This document shows positions 35,316 to 44,128 of a stretch of DNA of 45,169 nucleotides, piece by piece. Under the pieces are notes generated by a model. That model saw nothing but the letters and a program-made list of their open reading frames with translations, ran no database searches and was not told the origin of the DNA. A program made the position numbers and the translations under genes. Positions within the stretch are counted from its first letter, which is position 1. Each line of letters starts with the position of its first letter. The stretch comes from Thermoleptolyngbya sp046719575 (GTDB lineage Bacteria > Cyanobacteriota > Cyanobacteriia > Elainellales > Elainellaceae): positions 1 to 45,169 of the forward strand of contig JBDNCP010000019.1 of NCBI GenBank assembly GCA_046719575.1, written 5' to 3'.

Positions 35316-35963
35316 AACAGCCTCCCATGTTGGCTTGTTGCAATATGTAAATAAATATAACAAAACATTTCAAAGTATTGCAATTTTCCAGCGAGTGTGG
35401 ATAGCCGCACCCTTTGAGTCCTTTCTAGATAGAGTTCCGTATAGAGTCCGGCTAGAGTCCGGCTAGAGTCCGCAATTTTATCGGTCTATTCGGTCTTTGT
35501 TGTAACCTGACCTCGTAACCTGACCTCCGCGTGAACCCAAAGACTTTCGGGTGTAAACCCAATCGGTATACCGCTTTGCAGTAAAATGGCTTTCTGTCTA
35601 TGGAAAATTCTGCTCTGCCCTGGCGCACTGCGAACCGACCAGGCTTTTCCCTGTCCAAAGATTCTGTTCTTGGGGGTTCTTGAGGGTTCCTGGGGGAGGC
35701 TTGGGGCGATCGCCCAGCGTTGGTTCGATCGCAGAACCACGTGCCAGAGGTAGAGAGCAGGTCTTTTCTGAAACGAATCATTGTCTGAACAGCTCATTTG
35801 AACGGCTTATTGGCCGTATTCACGCCTCAACAGTTCACGCTGCTTCATCCTCCGCACTGGTTTTGGGTTTGCGTTTTACTCGTGTTTCAAGCTATCTGAT
35901 TTCTGATCTCAAACTGTCTAACAAACTGTCTAAACTGTTCTCTCAACCTGTCAGCCCATCATC
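35316..35963. other. Long intergenic region upstream of serA
   Basis: About 650 bases, divergent between the Psb35-like gene and serA. Near 35430-35472 a 13-base unit of TAGAGTCCGGC type is repeated three times. An open frame at 35452-35797 on minus has no protein-like composition. A GGTTCGATCGCAGAACC dyad at about 35720 is notable, but I cannot fold it into a tRNA. Promoters for both genes must lie here. Confidence 0.5.
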
Positions 35964-37553
35964 ATGTCTAAGGTTCTTGTTTCCGACCCAATTGACCAAA
36001 TCGGAATTGACATCCTCTCGCAGGTTGCTCAGGTCGATGTGAAAACCGGGCTGTCTCCTGACCAACTGGTGCAGATCATTCCCGACTACGACGCGCTGAT
36101 GATTCGCTCTGGAACGCGCGTCACCCAGGAAATCATCGAAGCAGGTACTCAGCTCAAGATCATCGGCCGCGCAGGCGTAGGGGTCGATAATGTCGATGTT
36201 CCGGCTGCCACTAAGCGCGGCATTCTCGTGGTCAACTCGCCCGAAGGCAACACCATCGCCGCCGCAGAACACGCCCTAGCCATGATGCTGGCTCTGTCTC
36301 GCCACATTCCTGCTGCTAATCAATCGGTGAAGGCGGGCGAATGGGATCGCAAGCGCTTCACCGGGGTTGAGGTTTACAAAAAAACCCTGGGGATCGTGGG
36401 GCTGGGCAAAATTGGCTCCCATGTGGCAAAAGTAGCGCGAGCCATGGAAATGCGCCTGTTGGCCTATGACCCGTTCCTGTCAAGCGAACGGGCGGAGCAA
36501 ATGGGCTGCCATCTAGTGGATCTGGATATTCTGCTGCGCGAGTCGGACTACATCACGCTGCACCTACCCAAAACGCCCGAAACACAGCACATGATCAACG
36601 CCGAGTCGCTGGCGAAGATGAAACCCACCGCTCGCATTATCAACTGTGCGCGGGGCGGGATCATTGACGAAGACGCGCTAGCGATCGCCCTCAAGGAAGG
36701 CAAAATCGCCGGAGCCGCTCTGGACGTTTATGAATCAGAGCCACTGGGTGAGTCAGCACTCAGATCCCTGGGCAAAGAAGTCATCCTCACGCCCCACCTC
36801 GGCGCTTCGACCGAAGAAGCTCAGGTCAACGTAGCAATCGACGTGGCCGAGCAAATCCGCGATGTGCTGCTGGGGTTACCTGCTCGTTCGGCGGTCAATA
36901 TTCCTGGACTGCGCCCCGACTTGCTAGAAAAACTACGCCCCTACCTGCAACTGGCAGAAATTTTGGGCAACCTGATCAGCCAGCTTACGGGCGGCCGCGT
37001 CGAGTCGCTGAATGTGCGGCTCCAGGGCGAACTCGCCAACAACGAGAGCCAGCCCGTCGTGGTGGCTGCATTAAAAGGTCTACTATCCACAGCGCTGCAA
37101 GAGCGGGTCAACTACGTCAATGCTAGCCTTGAAGCCAAGGAGCGCGGCATCCGCGTGGTGGAAACTCGCGATGCGGCGGTGATCGACTATACGGGTTCCC
37201 TACGCCTGTCGGCCAGCGGCCCCAACGGCGAACACACCGTCACGGGTGCGCTTTTGGGCGACAACGAAATTCGCATCACTAACATCGACGACTTTCCAAT
37301 CAACGTGCCGCCTAGCCGTCATATGCTGTTTACACTGCACCGCGATATGCCGGGAATCATTGGTAAACTAGGTTCCTTGCTGGGCAGCCTGAATGTCAAC
37401 ATCGCCAGTATGCAGGTGGGCCGCAAGATCGTGCGGGGTGATGCAGTGATGGTGCTGAGCCTGGATGATCCTTTGCCGGACGGCATTTTGAATGAAATCA
37501 CCCAGGTTCCTGGTATCCGCGATGCCTATACGGTGACGTTGCCCACATCTTAA
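35964..37553 (+). CDS. serA: D-3-phosphoglycerate dehydrogenase
   Basis: 529 residues. It oxidises 3-phosphoglycerate to phosphohydroxypyruvate, the first step of serine synthesis. NAD-binding Rossmann motif GLGKIGSHVAKVARAMEMR (about 145), active-site Arg in INCARGGIIDEDAL, Glu in DVYESEPL and His in TPHLGASTEEAQ are present. Then comes an intervening domain with LQLAEILGNLISQLTGGRVE, and a C-terminal ACT domain (MLFTLHRDMPGIIGKLGSLL) that may sense serine. This long three-domain form is normal for cyanobacteria. The 94-base gap to prmA and their shared direction suggest one unit. Confidence 0.97.
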   Translation: MSKVLVSDPIDQIGIDILSQVAQVDVKTGLSPDQLVQIIPDYDALMIRSGTRVTQEIIEAGTQLKIIGRAGVGVDNVDVPAATKRGILVVNSPEGNTIAAAEHALAMMLALSRHIPAANQSVKAGEWDRKRFTGVEVYKKTLGIVGLGKIGSHVAKVARAMEMRLLAYDPFLSSERAEQMGCHLVDLDILLRESDYITLHLPKTPETQHMINAESLAKMKPTARIINCARGGIIDEDALAIALKEGKIAGAALDVYESEPLGESALRSLGKEVILTPHLGASTEEAQVNVAIDVAEQIRDVLLGLPARSAVNIPGLRPDLLEKLRPYLQLAEILGNLISQLTGGRVESLNVRLQGELANNESQPVVVAALKGLLSTALQERVNYVNASLEAKERGIRVVETRDAAVIDYTGSLRLSASGPNGEHTVTGALLGDNEIRITNIDDFPINVPPSRHMLFTLHRDMPGIIGKLGSLLGSLNVNIASMQVGRKIVRGDAVMVLSLDDPLPDGILNEITQVPGIRDAYTVTLPTS

Positions 37554-37647
37554 GAGTTGGCTCAAGAAGTTGATTCTTTGGTTGATTTTTGGGCACGGTC
37601 TGCCCAACCAATCGGCCTCGCAGCCAGCTTTTACACTCTGATTCCTT

Positions 37648-38532
37648 ATGTCCACTTGGTGGGAAATTCAAGCGCTGTGTGATCCGGCAGCAGAAGATTT
37701 GGTGTCTTGGCGACTGGGAGACTTTGGCTGCAAAGGCACGGCCAGTGAGCGCAAGGAATTTGGTGTGCTGGTGCGCGGCTATTTGCCACAAAATCAAGCA
37801 GAACTGCTGGATCTATCGGCGCTGGCGCTGCGGCTAAAGCAGGATGCTCTCTGTGCTGGGGTGGCGGTGCCTGTGGTGCAGTGGCAGATGATTGATGAAG
37901 AGGACTGGTCGAGTAGCTGGAAGCAATATTGGCATCCTCAGGAAGTGGGCGATCGCCTCTTGATTAACCCCGCTTGGTTGCCCGTACCTGCACAGAGCGA
38001 TCGCATTGTGTTGCAACTCGATCCTGGAGTCGCCTTTGGCACCGGGGCCCATGCCACAACGCAGCTTTGCCTAGAAGCCCTGGAAATGCGAATCGAGGGA
38101 TCATCTGACTTGATCATTGCTGACATTGGCTGCGGCTCTGGCATTTTGTCGATTGCAGCACTGCTGCTGGGAGCAAAGCAAGTCTACGCTGTAGACACCG
38201 ATCCTCTGACCATCGACTCTACCAACGCCAGCCGCGAACTCAACGGCATCGCCCCAGAGCGCCTGATTGTAGAACTGGGTAGTCTGGATCGCCTCACTCA
38301 AATGCTGCCTGCTCCGGTCGATGGCTTTGTGTGCAATATTTTGGCAGAGGTAATCTTGGACTTGATCCCCGGCTTTGGGGCGATCGCCAAACCTACCACC
38401 TGGGGCGTTCTCAGCGGCATTTTGCTCGATCAGGTCAAGCCGATTGCCGACTCGCTTGAAGCCAACGGCTGGATCGTTGCCACCCTCTGGCGTAGGCAGG
38501 ACTGGTGCTGTTTGAATATTCGGCGATCCTAG
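37648..38532 (+). CDS. prmA: Ribosomal protein L11 methyltransferase
   Basis: 294 residues. PrmA trimethylates the ribosomal protein L11 with S-adenosylmethionine. Features: N-terminal recognition domain starting MSTWWEIQALCDPAAEDLVS, linker motif WSSSWKQYWHPQEVGDRLLI, the typical DPGVAFGTGAHATTQLCLEA, then the SAM motif DIGCGSGILSIAALLLG (about 159) followed by VDTDPLTIDSTNASRELNG, and NILAEVILDLIPGF as post-motif. Length is usual. It follows serA, an order I recall from other cyanobacteria. Confidence 0.95.
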   Translation: MSTWWEIQALCDPAAEDLVSWRLGDFGCKGTASERKEFGVLVRGYLPQNQAELLDLSALALRLKQDALCAGVAVPVVQWQMIDEEDWSSSWKQYWHPQEVGDRLLINPAWLPVPAQSDRIVLQLDPGVAFGTGAHATTQLCLEALEMRIEGSSDLIIADIGCGSGILSIAALLLGAKQVYAVDTDPLTIDSTNASRELNGIAPERLIVELGSLDRLTQMLPAPVDGFVCNILAEVILDLIPGFGAIAKPTTWGVLSGILLDQVKPIADSLEANGWIVATLWRRQDWCCLNIRRS

Positions 38533-38715
38533 GGGCTAGGTGCATTGGGCAATGGCGCGATGGTGCGATGCCCAAGATAGGGAAGTCTGACCTGACATTG
38601 GCCTGCCCGTGTAGCGTGACGGAGGAGCTTGCTGGAAGCCCTGCTAAAGCTGGACTAGCCCAAGGTCATCGATCCAAAATTGCCAATCCAAAATCGCGAA
38701 TCAGTACGAGTCGAT

Positions 38716-39474
38716 ATGGCTGAGCGGATTCAAAAAATTTTGTCTCAATATGGCATTGCCTCGCGCCGTCAGGCAGAGCAGATGATCCGGGCGGGACGGG
38801 TGCGGCTGAACGGGCAGGTGGCAACGCTGGGGCAGGTGGCAGATCTGGCGGGCGATCGCCTGGAAGTAGATGGCAGACCGCTAAGTGCCCAAGCACGGCC
38901 GGATCTACTCTATCTGCTGCTGCATAAGCCGACGGGCGTGGTTTCCACCTGCCACGACCCGCAGCAACGGCGCACCGTACTAGACCTGTTGCCAGAGCAT
39001 CTGCGCCAGAGCAGCGGGCTACATCCCGTTGGCCGCCTTGATGCCAACTCCACTGGAGCGATCCTGTTGACCAACGACGGTTCCCTGACCTTTCCTCTCA
39101 CCCATCCATCTCATCACATTCCCAAAGTGTACGAAGTGTGGGTCGCCGGCCGCCCCAGCGCCGAGGTCTTGGGGCAATGGCGGGCAGGCGTATTGCTCGA
39201 CGGCCGCCCCACCTTGCCCGCCGAAGTTGCGCCCGTCAACGCCCGACCGAACAAAACCTTGCTGAAAATCGTCTTGCATGAAGGGCGGAATCGACAGATC
39301 CGCCGCGTTGCTGAGCAACTGGGGCATCCGGTGATAGCGCTCCATCGCGTGGCGATCGGCCCGATCGCGCTGGGAGATTTACCCGCCGGACGCTATCGAA
39401 ACCTGACCTCAACGGAGCTAGATTTTCTCCGAACGCAGGCTGGCAACTTCGCCAAACCCCCTTCAGACCCTTAG
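38716..39474 (+). CDS. RsuA/RluB/RluE-family pseudouridine synthase
   Basis: 252 residues from ATG 38716; the in-frame ATG at 38680 adds 12 residues without an S4 pattern. N-terminal S4 RNA-binding domain (2-50, RIQKILSQYGIASRRQAEQMIRAG), then the catalytic domain with LLLHKPTGVVSTCHDPQQRR, GLHPVGRLDANSTGAILLTN with catalytic Asp109, THPSHHIPKVYEVWV and KTLLKIVLHEGRNRQIRRVA. It isomerises one uridine of rRNA; which site is not decidable here. Upstream 180 bases from prmA carry no clear signals. Confidence 0.93.
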   Translation: MAERIQKILSQYGIASRRQAEQMIRAGRVRLNGQVATLGQVADLAGDRLEVDGRPLSAQARPDLLYLLLHKPTGVVSTCHDPQQRRTVLDLLPEHLRQSSGLHPVGRLDANSTGAILLTNDGSLTFPLTHPSHHIPKVYEVWVAGRPSAEVLGQWRAGVLLDGRPTLPAEVAPVNARPNKTLLKIVLHEGRNRQIRRVAEQLGHPVIALHRVAIGPIALGDLPAGRYRNLTSTELDFLRTQAGNFAKPPSDP

Positions 39475-39650
39475 GATTTTGAAGTAATATGCTTTTATTC
39501 CATTGCCCCTGTTCTGGGGCTGCGGAGTCTGGCTTTTTGAGAATGATGCTGAGTCTGTGCGGCTGATCGATCATCAAAATTCGATCATCAAAATAATGTC
39601 TCAACAGGTCATTTTGTCCCAACAGGTCACGTTACAGTGAGGAGCGCAAG

Positions 39651-40505
39651 GTGCTGGATGCTATGAGCAAGGGTCTTTCTCCACTAGAGCAAGAGCAAAT
39701 CCTGAAGCTAGAAGAGTTGGGCTATGAGTTGCACCAGCTTCGAGAGCAGCAGATGCTCTCAATCGATCAGATTTCTGCTCGGACGATGATTCAGCCGCGC
39801 GTGATTCGGGCGATCGAAGCTGGAAACTTCAAAGAGCTTCCCGAAGGGGTCTACATCCGGGGCTTCTTGCGGCGCTATGCTGATGCATTGGGATTGGACG
39901 GCCACGCCCTCGCAAACGAGTTTCCTCTGGAGCCGCAAAACGCTGAGATTCAGCCGTCTTGGCAGGAAACGCCCGCCGCACAACTGCGCCCACTGCACCT
40001 GTATGTGGCTTATGTCGGGCTGATTGCAGCGGCGATCGCCGGATTGTCTTATGTCTGGAGCCGCTCCACCACGCCGATTACGGCCAACCAGCCATCTCCT
40101 ATCCCATCGCTGGTTGCCTCGCCCTCGCCGACGACCGCCAGCCCTGCGGCTCAACCCGGACAGTCTCCTGCTGCCCAGGCGATCGCCACCAGTCCTTCCC
40201 CTAGCCCATCCCCTGCTGTTTCGGCAAAGCCTGTGCGCGTAGAAGTTACGCTGCGGGAACAATCCTGGCTGCGAGTCACGGTGGACGGGCGCACCGATTT
40301 TGAAGGCATGATGCAGGCGGGTACTCAGCGCAGTTGGGCAGCCGATCGCGAGGTTCGCATCCGCGCTGGCAACGCAGGTGGCGTGCTGGTGTCCTATAAC
40401 GAGCAGGAAGCAAAGCCTATCGGTCAGCCTGGAGCTGTGCAGTCCGTTGTCTTTCCGCCACCCCCAGGACAAGACAGCACCCAAGCCTCTGCCAACGCCA
40501 ACTAG
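39651..40505 (+). CDS. RodZ-like protein: helix-turn-helix, TM segment, DUF4115
   Basis: 284 residues from GTG 39651; ATG 39663 also fits. N-terminal HTH_25-type domain (about 20-95) with LHQLREQQMLSIDQISARTM, IQPRVIRAIEAGNFKELPEG, VYIRGFLRRYADALGLDGHA. One membrane helix (about 115-132, LYVAYVGLIAAAIAGLSYVW). A Ser/Pro/Thr-rich spacer (about 137-195), then a periplasmic DUF4115 domain with VTLREQSWLRVTVDGRTDFEG and RSWAADREVRIRAGNAGG. RodZ links MreB to the elongasome. The rodA gene lies in the same window. Length and layout are usual for cyanobacteria. Confidence 0.9.
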   Translation: MLDAMSKGLSPLEQEQILKLEELGYELHQLREQQMLSIDQISARTMIQPRVIRAIEAGNFKELPEGVYIRGFLRRYADALGLDGHALANEFPLEPQNAEIQPSWQETPAAQLRPLHLYVAYVGLIAAAIAGLSYVWSRSTTPITANQPSPIPSLVASPSPTTASPAAQPGQSPAAQAIATSPSPSPSPAVSAKPVRVEVTLREQSWLRVTVDGRTDFEGMMQAGTQRSWAADREVRIRAGNAGGVLVSYNEQEAKPIGQPGAVQSVVFPPPPGQDSTQASANAN

Positions 40506-40651
40506 CGTTTCCTAAAACAGGACAAACTCACTTAGCGTAGCCCTGGCCCTTCTGTTTGCGAAAGCGGCTCTAGGATAAACTCTTTGATAAACTCTCTCGA
40601 GAACACTATCTTGCTCCTTTCCCCAACTCTTTTTCCCTAAGGAGATTTTCC

Positions 40652-42220
40652 CTAAGGAGAAGGAGGAGGGGTTGCAGATTCACTATCGTGTAGGGCTTCC
40701 CGCTCCTGCGTGGAGGGGGGCTTGGGTGTGCGGCCGTAGAGTTCTACCAATGCCAAGAGGCGATCGCTCAATTCCTCAGTCAAGACCTCAGCCCTATAGC
40801 GCCAGTCCCAGTTTCCATCGGGCTTTCCGGGATAGTTCATGCGAGACTCTGTGCCGAGTCCTAGCAGATCTTGCAGTGGGAAAATCGCCTGGTTAGCCAC
40901 CGAGGCCATGCCCAGGCGGATGAGATCCCAATGGATTCCTTCTTGCGATGTACAGCCCAGATAGCGAATTAGGCGATCGCGCTCGTATTCGGGCAGTTCG
41001 CTAAACCAGCCTTGGGTTGTATCGTTATCGTGAGTCCCTGTATAGACGACGCAGTTGCGCTCAAAATTAAACGGCAGGAATGGATTATCTGCACCCCCAC
41101 CAAAGGCAAATTGCAGGATTTTCATGCCAGGAAACTGGAAGCGATCGCGCAACTCCTCAACATCCGGCGTAATCACCCCCAAGTCTTCTGCCAGGATGGG
41201 CAGATGCCCCAGTTCTGCTTCTAGCGTTTCAAAAAACGCCGCGCCTGGTGCATCGATCCACTCGCCATTGATGGCCGTCTCCTCGCCCTGCGGCACGGCC
41301 CAGTAGGCGCAAAAGCCTCGAAAGTGGTCAATGCGGACGATATCCACATAGTCCAGTGTGGAGCGAAACCGTTGGAGCCACCAGCCAAAGCCTGCCTTTT
41401 CTAAGGCCTCCCAGTGATAAATCGGGTTGCCCCAGAGTTGCCCCGTTTCGCTGAAATAGTCTGGCGGCACGCCGGCCATCAGCGCGGGTTCGCCCGTCTC
41501 TGGGTCAAGGTGGAAAAATTCGGGAAATGCCCATACATCTACGCTGTCGTGCGCCACGTAAATCGGGATGTCGCCGATGATGCGGATGCCCAAGTCGTTG
41601 GCGTAGTCGCGCAGGGTAGACCACTGGCGGAAAAACTCGAACTGCAAATACTGATGCTGAAAGATTTCTTCGCTGAGTTTGAGCCGCCACTCGGTCAGTG
41701 CCTCCGAGTCTCGACTGGCGATCGCCTTATCCCACTGGTGCCAGCTAACACCGCCCTGGGCCTCCTTTAGCGCGATGAACAGGGCATAGTCATTCAGCCA
41801 AAACGCGCGGCTGGCGCAAAACGCGTCAAACTCCATGCGCTGCTCCACGGTGGCGTGTTGCTTGAACCGCTGCGCTGCCTTCAGCAAGAGCGGCATTTTG
41901 GTTTCAATCACCCGGTCATACTCGACTCGCTCGTCCGGAAAATCGGGCAGATTGGCCAGGTCTTCATCCGTCAGCCAACCTTCGTGATACAGGCGATCGG
42001 GGCTGATTAGCAGCGGATTGCCCGCCATCGATGAAAAGCACATGTAGGGCGAGTTTCCATGCCCGGTCGGCCCCAGCGGCAAGACTTGCCAAAACTGCTG
42101 CCCACTGCGCTGCAAAAACTCAACAAACCGATAGGCGCTGTCTCCCAGATCCCCGATTCCATAGCGGCTGGGAAACGACGTGGGGTGCAGCAAAATACCA
42201 CTAGAACGGGGAAACGGCAT
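40652..42220 (-). CDS. malQ: 4-alpha-glucanotransferase
   Basis: 522 residues from ATG 42220, where the conserved MPFPRSSGILLHPTSFPSRY start begins; a longer frame to 42322 is not needed. Amylomaltase of GH77: it transfers maltodextrin chains in glycogen/maltodextrin metabolism. Visible: GIGDLGDSAYRFVEFLQRSG, QFWQVLPLGPTGHGNSPYMC, IIGDIPIYVAHDSVDVWAFP, VDIVRIDHFRGFCAYWAVP with the nucleophile Asp, ILAEDLGVITPDVEELRDR with the acid/base Glu, and VYTGTHDNDTTQGW. All catalytic elements intact. Convergent with the RodZ-like gene; repeated TTTTCCCTAAGGAGA lies just past its stop. Confidence 0.96.
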   Translation of the reverse strand: MPFPRSSGILLHPTSFPSRYGIGDLGDSAYRFVEFLQRSGQQFWQVLPLGPTGHGNSPYMCFSSMAGNPLLISPDRLYHEGWLTDEDLANLPDFPDERVEYDRVIETKMPLLLKAAQRFKQHATVEQRMEFDAFCASRAFWLNDYALFIALKEAQGGVSWHQWDKAIASRDSEALTEWRLKLSEEIFQHQYLQFEFFRQWSTLRDYANDLGIRIIGDIPIYVAHDSVDVWAFPEFFHLDPETGEPALMAGVPPDYFSETGQLWGNPIYHWEALEKAGFGWWLQRFRSTLDYVDIVRIDHFRGFCAYWAVPQGEETAINGEWIDAPGAAFFETLEAELGHLPILAEDLGVITPDVEELRDRFQFPGMKILQFAFGGGADNPFLPFNFERNCVVYTGTHDNDTTQGWFSELPEYERDRLIRYLGCTSQEGIHWDLIRLGMASVANQAIFPLQDLLGLGTESRMNYPGKPDGNWDWRYRAEVLTEELSDRLLALVELYGRTPKPPSTQEREALHDSESATPPPSP

Positions 42221-42570
42221 CTTTGACCAAAAGCTCCCAAACCCAAAGGTTTCAAACCGCGCATCGTCAGCGCTTGTGATGCTTAGACTGTAGCACGGGC
42301 GATCGCCCAGAACTGTTCTCAATGCTCTGTCTCACGGCTAAATTTTGGCGCTTTGCAGGACGGACTGAAGTCAAGAATCGGGGATTGCTGCTCCGCAAGC
42401 CTCGGCACGAAGGATGGGCGAACCTGAAAGCCTGCTGAATGAGATCTTCAGAGTTTTGAATGAGTTCGGTCCGTCGATCAAGTCCTAAATCAAGCTAAAA
42501 AATCCGTCACTGGGACTAGCGTTTTCCCCCGATCTGGATTAGTATACTTGTACTAAATTGGTGAGGTGAC
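42221..42570. other. Intergenic region between divergent malQ and acidic protein gene
   Basis: 350 bases divergent between both genes. The last 31 bases before the plus-strand gene hold a LexA-box-like dyad and -10 element (annotated separately). The rest carries GCGATCGCC sites and no clear signal. Confidence 0.5.
42540..42555 (+). promoter_or_regulatory. LexA-box-like dyad overlapping a TATACT -10 element
   Basis: TAGTATACTTGTACTA matches the cyanobacterial LexA box pattern TAGTAC-N4-TGTTCTA at 12 of 16 positions including TAGTA and TGT-CTA. TATACT at 42543-42548 is a good -10 hexamer. The dyad ends 15 bases before the ATG at 42571, so binding would block transcription. A GTGAGGTGAC ribosome site lies between. 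Confidence 0.5.
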
Positions 42571-42915
42571 ATGGCACGACGACCCCAATACCTGCCCGAT
42601 TTTGACCAGATGGAACTGCTGTGGAATTTAAAGGCGGATGCAGAACGGGACGACTCAAACGGTTGGATCGAACTGGACATTGACCTGCCCGAAGACCCTG
42701 TACTCCTACAAAACCTGGAGCTAGAAGCGATGAAACTGGAAGAGATGGAGCTAGACCTAACGGAAGAATGGACGACCGAGACCGCTGATGCCTGGATCGA
42801 AGAAACACGTCAATTGTTTGAGCATGAAGGGTCTGATGAGGCGCTGTATGAGCGCGTGGTGCAGGCGATTTACGTGCTGTGCGATCGCATTCGGAGAGAA
42901 GATGCTGAGCTTTAG
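42571..42915 (+). CDS. Acidic protein of unknown function
   Basis: 114 residues, strongly acidic: long runs of Asp/Glu in IELDIDLPEDPVLLQNLELE, EEMELDLTEEWTTETADAWI and FEHEGSDEALYERVVQAIYV. Predicted helical. The start ARRPQYLPDFDQMELLWNLK is basic. No recognised domain. A LexA-box-like dyad lies 15 bases upstream, so damage-induced expression is a possibility, and its acidic character would suit a DNA-mimic or a protein-binding role; both ideas are inference. Confidence 0.6.
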   Translation: MARRPQYLPDFDQMELLWNLKADAERDDSNGWIELDIDLPEDPVLLQNLELEAMKLEEMELDLTEEWTTETADAWIEETRQLFEHEGSDEALYERVVQAIYVLCDRIRREDAEL

Positions 42916-43060
42916 TCAAGCCCTGAGTTGATAGCCTGACATCGGTTGTCGTCAGCTTGGCTGTCTTTTGGATTGCCTGGAGAGTAGGCTTGAGAATCGG
43001 CTTGCAGCGCTGCGTGTCCGAAGCCTGGGTCTGAAGCCTGCTCTCTGGTGTCAAACTAGC

Positions 43061-43112
43061 GTATCAGGTCAAGGTATCGAGTCAAGGTATCGAGTCAAGG
43101 TATCGAGTCAAC
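43061..43112 (+). repeat. 13-bp tandem repeat, four units
   Basis: GTATCAGGTCAAG at 43061, then GTATCGAGTCAAG twice (43074 and 43087) and GTATCGAGTCAAC (43100). It lies in the 240-base gap between the acidic protein and the convergent gene at 43155. Confidence 0.85.
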
Positions 43113-43154
43113 AATATCAGGTCAACCGTTTGCCCTGGCTGACTGCCGGAGCGT

Positions 43155-43730
43155 TCAATCGGGAAAGGCGAAACCCTGTCTAGGATCGCGGATAAACAAC
43201 CCTAGGGTCAGTGTCTTCATCACCATGTCCCAAACGGGCGTGAGCCGCTCAGCATCGTCTACCCAATAGTCGAAGGTGATCAGACACTGCACCCCTGACC
43301 CTAGCCCAATGCAGATGCGCGAGTAGGCTTCACGATTTTCCTGCGAGTCGAGAAACTTAAACTCTGTCCAAACGATGCGGGCGGTTTGCCGCTTCAGGCT
43401 GACAATTTCGCCCTTTTCTAGAATGTTTCGTTCGTCTTTTTCGACCAGTTCCTTCATCACGCTGACCAGCGGAAATAGTGTCCAGTCGCCCTCTGGCAGC
43501 AGGTTATAAGACACTTCCAGGCGGCAGTTGTCGTTTGGCGGCTTGCCGTCAAAAAACTTAAAGGACTTTTCATCTGGCTCGAAGATCCAGTCTGCGGGCA
43601 CATCGAACCGCACTGCACCGCGCCCTGCTACGAAGATGTTGTAGCCGTCTTGCGATTTCCAGTTGTGGTTTTTGGGGAGGCTGAGGGTCTCTTTCACCCA
43701 TTTCAGATCGTGCTTTGTTTTTTTTGCCAT
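43155..43730 (-). CDS. Conserved-looking soluble protein, unknown
   Basis: 191 residues from ATG 43730 (a start at 43766 adds 12 residues). Soluble, mixed alpha/beta, no signal peptide. Visible: GRGAVRFDVPADWIFEPDEK, FFDGKPPNDNCRLEVSYNLL, ILEKGEIVSLKRQTARIVWT, ICIGLGSGVQCLITFDYWVD, and a closing LTPVWDMVMKTLTLG. The pattern of beta strands with DVPADW recalls PsbP/DUF1795-like proteins, but not strongly. I give no function. Downstream gap holds the 13-base tandem repeat. Confidence 0.65.
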   Translation of the reverse strand: MAKKTKHDLKWVKETLSLPKNHNWKSQDGYNIFVAGRGAVRFDVPADWIFEPDEKSFKFFDGKPPNDNCRLEVSYNLLPEGDWTLFPLVSVMKELVEKDERNILEKGEIVSLKRQTARIVWTEFKFLDSQENREAYSRICIGLGSGVQCLITFDYWVDDAERLTPVWDMVMKTLTLGLFIRDPRQGFAFPD

Positions 43731-43797
43731 GAAGACCTTGAGGAGCGTTTTTCTGGAGAGCGGCACTTTCTATCGTGTTTCCTAGCGTATTTCTGAA

Positions 43798-43995
43798 TTA
43801 TTTCCTGGGCTGGGTTTGCAAGACGCGCCAGCATACGAGCAGTGCCAGAGAAACATAGCCGAAGACGGCGAACCAATCTAGCCAAGTTGAGTCGAACAAG
43901 GTTGAGAGGAGATTGAGCGCGTGAGAATTTGAGGCGATCGCAGGATAGCGCAAAAACCTCAAAATTGGCACTAAAAATATCACTAAGTTTTGCAA
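43798..43995 (-). CDS. Possible small membrane protein
   Basis: Up to 65 residues from a TTG at 43995; a GTG at 43983 is also possible and no ATG is available. One N-terminal hydrophobic stretch (LVIFLVPILRFL), then NLLSTLFDSTWLDWFAVFGY, and a clear membrane helix VSLALLVCWRVLQ with a basic end. The Trp/Asp pattern looks like a real small membrane protein, but the start is weak and no family is recognised. Confidence 0.35.
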   Translation of the reverse strand: MQNLVIFLVPILRFLRYPAIASNSHALNLLSTLFDSTWLDWFAVFGYVSLALLVCWRVLQTQPRK

Positions 43996-44128
43996 TCAAG
44001 ATGATTAGGTCGAGTTAGGTCGAGTATAGTGGGCGATCGCCCCTCCCCATAGTCTGTTTGCTAAGTCTGTCTGATTGCTAAGTCTGTTTGATGCCTAGCT
44101 GGCGCTCCACTCAGCCAAAGACTAGACT

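Noticed and set aside
35700..35760. tRNA gene around GGTTCGATCGCAGAACC
   Set aside because: A T-arm-like dyad is present but no acceptor, D or anticodon stems can be folded around it.
35452..35797. Minus-strand open frames of about 100 residues upstream of serA
   Set aside because: Composition and lack of a ribosome site do not support coding; no recognisable motif.
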